This document shows, in pieces, positions 5,108 through 7,346 of a DNA stretch of 7,346 nucleotides (positions within the stretch are counted from its first letter, which is position 1; the number at the start of each line of letters is the position of its first letter). Position numbers and translations under genes: made by a program. Source of the DNA: Acholeplasmataceae bacterium (GTDB taxonomy: Bacteria > Bacillota_I > Bacilli_A > Acholeplasmatales > Acholeplasmataceae); the NCBI GenBank assembly GCA_016934175.1, contig JAFGTI010000071.1, positions 1 through 7,346 on the forward strand, read 5' to 3'. Below the pieces are notes generated by a model, which made no database searches, was not told the origin of the DNA, and saw only the letters and a program-made list of their open reading frames with translations.

Positions 5108-5431
5108 ATGAATACTCAATTTAAAAAAGGGATTCTCGAAATGTGTATTCTAAGCATCATAAAAACGCGAGATATGTATGGTTTTGAAGTGATTGAAAAA
5201 CTAGCCGCTGATATTGATGTAAATGAAAACACCGTTTATCCTATCTTAAGACGTCTTACGGGACAAGGATTATTTGATACCTATATGGAACAAACGAATA
5301 TAGGTGCACCTAGAAAGTATTATCAAATTACAAAACTAGGAAAAGAAAGACTTAACGAATATGAAGAGGAATGGACTTCATTCCTAAAAGGTGTATTTAA
5401 ATTATTAGGAGGTAATACTTATGAAAGCTAA
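5108..5431 (+). CDS. PadR-family transcriptional repressor
   Basis: This 107-residue protein is a short (PadR-s2 type) winged-helix regulator. Helices 1-2 carry FKKGILEMCILSIIK and MYGFEVIEKL; the recognition region is VNENTVYPILRRLTGQGL at about 38-55; the wing GAPRKYYQIT at about 66-75 is the classic family mark. A C-terminal helix (about 77-100) would form the dimer. No ligand-binding extension is present. AAGGAGGAAAATC precedes the ATG, a near-ideal ribosome site. The next gene starts 11 bases before this one stops and encodes a HAAS-domain membrane protein, the usual partner of such PadR proteins. In known systems PadR represses its own operon; the two dyads around the upstream promoter could be its sites, but that is inferred. 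The signal it senses cannot be read. Confidence 0.92.
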   Translation: MNTQFKKGILEMCILSIIKTRDMYGFEVIEKLAADIDVNENTVYPILRRLTGQGLFDTYMEQTNIGAPRKYYQITKLGKERLNEYEEEWTSFLKGVFKLLGGNTYES

Positions 5432-6515
5432 ATATTTAGAAGAACTTAGAGATCAATTACAAAATTTTCAGGCTAGCGTAGCAGATATTGATGAAATTAT
5501 GATTGATTATGGTCAAATGTATGATGATGCCCTTGCAAAGGGAAACACTGATGAAGAAATCTATAAACTTTTAGGTGAACCAAAACAAGTTGCTTATGAA
5601 TTGATAGATACTATCAAGATTAGACAATATAAGGATAAAAGAAATAAAATAATTGCTTTAATGCCTTTCATTAGTGTGATCGCTTATATGATATTGGGGT
5701 TTGGTTGGGAGTTATGGAACCCAGGTTGGCTTGTCTTCTTATTAATTCCAATTGTGCCAATTATATTACACAATAATTATAAGAATGCAATTGTTGCTCT
5801 ATCCCCCTTTATTGCTGTACTCGCGTATTTACTTGTTGGTTTTAAATATGAATTATGGAATCCTGGTTGGTTAATTTTCCTTATAATTCCGATGCTTGCT
5901 ATCATTTTGAATACAAAAATCAAGGATATGTTTGTCGCACTATCACCTTTTGTTTCTGTTATTGCATTCATGATTCTGGGAACATATTATGATTTATGGA
6001 ATCCTGGTTGGTTAGTTTTTTTAATCATTCCAATGTTAGGTATTCTTCATCATAAGAATATTTGGAAGTTGCTGATTTCAGAATTGTCATTTATTGCTGC
6101 TATAGCCTTTTATCTTTACATGGGCTATGTTCAGAACTCATGGACTCTTGGTGGTCTTGGATTTATACTTCCTATTACTATAAGTATACTTTTTGGTGAT
6201 ATTAAGTTTGTTTGGGATATACCTGTAGGACCAAATCGCAAAAAAACAATTATACTACTTATGACAATCATTTCTTCGGTTATCATCTTCGTTTTAGTTG
6301 GTTTATTAGCATCTGGTTGGGCTTATGCATGGCAAATTTTCTTACTCATACCCGTTGTTTCAATTATTTCATTTGATAAATTTAGATTTGCATCTATAAC
6401 ACCATTTGTAGCGGTTATTCTCTTCTTCTCAATTGGTTATTTCTTCGATGCATTCGCTCTTTCGTGGTTAGCTTTCCTTATCATTCCAATGGCTGCCATT
6501 ATTGAAAATGCATAA
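5421..6515 (+). CDS. HAAS (DUF1700-like) domain protein with six two-helix membrane repeats
   Basis: The 364 residues split into a cytoplasmic alpha-helical HAAS-like domain (1-65; YLEELRDQL and LGEPKQVAYEL are typical) and a membrane part made of repeats about 46 residues long. Each repeat has a first helix, a turn rich in Trp/Gly/Pro and a second helix ending FLxIP. The turn motif LWNPGW occurs at 98-103, 145-150 and 192-197; FLxIP occurs at 106, 153, 200, 307 and 352. That makes about twelve membrane helices. HAAS domains are thought to relay a signal to a partner DNA-binding protein, here the PadR encoded just upstream; the membrane array may sense envelope state or a small hydrophobic ligand. 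No catalytic motif is seen. AGGAGG lies eight bases before the ATG, which overlaps padR by 11 bases. A hairpin terminator follows. Confidence 0.8.
   Translation: MKAKYLEELRDQLQNFQASVADIDEIMIDYGQMYDDALAKGNTDEEIYKLLGEPKQVAYELIDTIKIRQYKDKRNKIIALMPFISVIAYMILGFGWELWNPGWLVFLLIPIVPIILHNNYKNAIVALSPFIAVLAYLLVGFKYELWNPGWLIFLIIPMLAIILNTKIKDMFVALSPFVSVIAFMILGTYYDLWNPGWLVFLIIPMLGILHHKNIWKLLISELSFIAAIAFYLYMGYVQNSWTLGGLGFILPITISILFGDIKFVWDIPVGPNRKKTIILLMTIISSVIIFVLVGLLASGWAYAWQIFLLIPVVSIISFDKFRFASITPFVAVILFFSIGYFFDAFALSWLAFLIIPMAAIIENA
5640..6512 (+). repeat. Six tandem in-frame repeats encoding two-helix membrane units
   Basis: Approximate units are 5640-5777, 5778-5915, 5916-6056, 6057-6197, 6243-6377 and 6378-6512. 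Units 1-3 are closest, with the motif E/D-LWNPGW spaced exactly 47 codons apart. Units 2 and 3 also agree closely at DNA level around TGGAATCCTGGTTGGTTA. Unit 4 is degenerate (SWTLGG in place of the motif), a 15-codon polar linker (residues 260-274) follows, and units 5 and 6 keep mainly the FLxIP end. Confidence 0.8.
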
Positions 6516-6577
6516 AAAACTCACATCATTAATTTGTGATGGTAATATTAAAACATCGTATTGAATGAATCCGTTAT

Positions 6578-6615
6578 AGATAAAAGAGACTAAAATCTAG
6601 TCTCTTTTATCTTTT
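6578..6615 (+). terminator. Terminator of the padR-HAAS unit
   Basis: GATAAAAGAGACTA (6579-6592) pairs perfectly with TAGTCTCTTTTATC (6598-6611) around a five-base loop, with one more A-T pair at 6578/6612, and TTTT at 6612-6615. It lies about 60 bases after the HAAS gene. The 3' arm is also the last codons and stop of the convergent regulator gene. On the minus strand no T-run follows, so termination there is less certain. Confidence 0.75.
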
Positions 6616-7346
6616 AATGTATTAGGTGTAACTACCTTAATTAGTAATGAAATCGCTTCTTCTATATCTTCTGATTTTAATCCTGAATATCCAATGACTA
6701 GCGTTGGATGATGATTCATTTGACCTGAATGATTATAAGATTTAAGACCAGTAACATCAATGTGATTTTCTTTTGCCTTTTTAACTAATTGTTCTTCTGT
6801 GATCTCTGTTTCGACTTCCATCAAGAAATGAAGTCCCGTATCATATGCTTTTAATCTTAACCATTCCCTACCCTCAACCATCTTAATGATTGTTTCTATT
6901 TTTTGTCTATATGATTTTCTCATTCGATTAATGTGTCTTTCAAAAAAACCTTCATGCATAAATTTATACATGATATATTGTTCAAAATTAGGTACAGTAC
7001 ATCCATGATAAGTCATTAATTCTTGATATTTTAATACAAGTTTTCTTGGAATAACCATATAACTCATTCTAAATGATGGTGCTAATGTTTTTGTAAAGGT
7101 ATTCATGTAGATTACTGTTTCATTCTTATCTATTCCTTGAAGAGCTGGTATTGGTTTCCCTTGAAATCTAAATTCACTATCATAATCATCTTCAATGATA
7201 TAACGATTAAGAGAAAGATTTGCCCAATTTAATAATTCATATCTTCTTTGTATAGGCATAACAATACCTGTTGGAAATTGATGAGATGGTGTAATGTGAA
7301 CTATATTTGCTCTTGATTTGATTAAAGACTCTACAGATAATCCCAT
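6597..7346 (-). CDS. MocR/PdxR-type GntR-family regulator, C-terminal aminotransferase-like domain (5' end outside window)
   Basis: The frame stays open to the window edge, and the methionine at the edge is not the true start because it lies inside the fold. The 249 visible residues match the fold-type I aminotransferase domain of MocR regulators: TPSHQFPTG at fragment residues 19-27, IEDDYDSEFRF at 51-61 (PLP ring and pyridine contacts), NTFTKTLAPSFRMSY at 82-96 with the Schiff-base K86, and the RMRKSYRQK helix at 141-149. The missing N-terminal part should carry a GntR winged helix and the start of the aminotransferase domain. Such proteins bind pyridoxal phosphate and often control PLP synthesis genes or GABA use, but no target gene is visible here. 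A plain aminotransferase is less likely given HQFPTG and EDDYDSEFR. It is convergent with the HAAS gene, 81 bases away. Confidence 0.88.
   Translation of the reverse strand: MGLSVESLIKSRANIVHITPSHQFPTGIVMPIQRRYELLNWANLSLNRYIIEDDYDSEFRFQGKPIPALQGIDKNETVIYMNTFTKTLAPSFRMSYMVIPRKLVLKYQELMTYHGCTVPNFEQYIMYKFMHEGFFERHINRMRKSYRQKIETIIKMVEGREWLRLKAYDTGLHFLMEVETEITEEQLVKKAKENHIDVTGLKSYNHSGQMNHHPTLVIGYSGLKSEDIEEAISLLIKVVTPNTLKDKRD

Noticed and set aside
5777..5971. Minus-strand 64-codon frame opposite the HAAS gene
   Set aside because: Lies opposite membrane repeats 2 and 3; a shadow of the repeated coding pattern.
1..7346. Mycoplasma-type code with TGA as tryptophan
   Set aside because: Genes end cleanly at TGA in overlapping ATGA junctions and tryptophan is encoded by TGG, so the standard bacterial code applies.
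1..7346. CRISPR arrays, insertion sequences, tRNA or rRNA genes
   Set aside because: I saw no spaced direct repeats, transposase-like frames, terminal inverted repeats or cloverleaf/rRNA-like sequence in the window.

Overview
The window is AT-rich bacterial DNA read with the standard code: tryptophan is TGG throughout and TGA is used as a stop. Strong purine-rich ribosome binding sites, extended -10 promoters and a PadR/HAAS pair point to a low-GC Gram-positive lineage. The exact group is a guess; Bacillota, or a walled-ancestor Mollicutes relative such as the Acholeplasma/Izemoplasma type, would fit.

Bases 1-4678 form one minus-strand operon for aromatic amino acid synthesis. In transcription order it runs promoter, 14-residue tyrosine-rich leader peptide, attenuator, aroF (DAHP synthase with an N-terminal regulatory domain), tyrA (prephenate dehydrogenase), aroB, aroA, an AroQ-class chorismate mutase, and the first 38 codons of aroE. 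Every junction from aroF to aroE overlaps by 4 to 14 bases, so the genes are translationally coupled. The set covers pathway entry, several shikimate steps, and the chorismate-prephenate branch to tyrosine. aroC, aroK and a dehydroquinate dehydratase are not seen and may lie past base 1.

The most notable element is the aro leader. Five of the last six codons of the leader peptide are tyrosine. Immediately downstream are three mutually exclusive RNA pairings, then an intrinsic terminator just ahead of aroF. This reads as ribosome-mediated tyrosine attenuation. AroF also carries the domain used for tyrosine feedback inhibition in its homologues, so the same end product probably acts on both transcription and enzyme activity.

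Bases 4679-5107 are a 430-base divergent control region. It holds phased A-tracts, a plus-strand promoter flanked by two matching dyads (TGTG-N5-CACA, centres 33 bp apart), a 15-bp hairpin, a possible 51-codon ORF, and two competing hairpins. It leads into a plus-strand pair: a PadR-family repressor, and a 364-residue membrane protein with an N-terminal HAAS (formerly DUF1700) domain followed by six copies of a two-helix membrane repeat. A strong hairpin terminator ends this unit and overlaps the 3' end of a convergent MocR/PdxR-type regulator gene, whose 5' part lies beyond base 7346.
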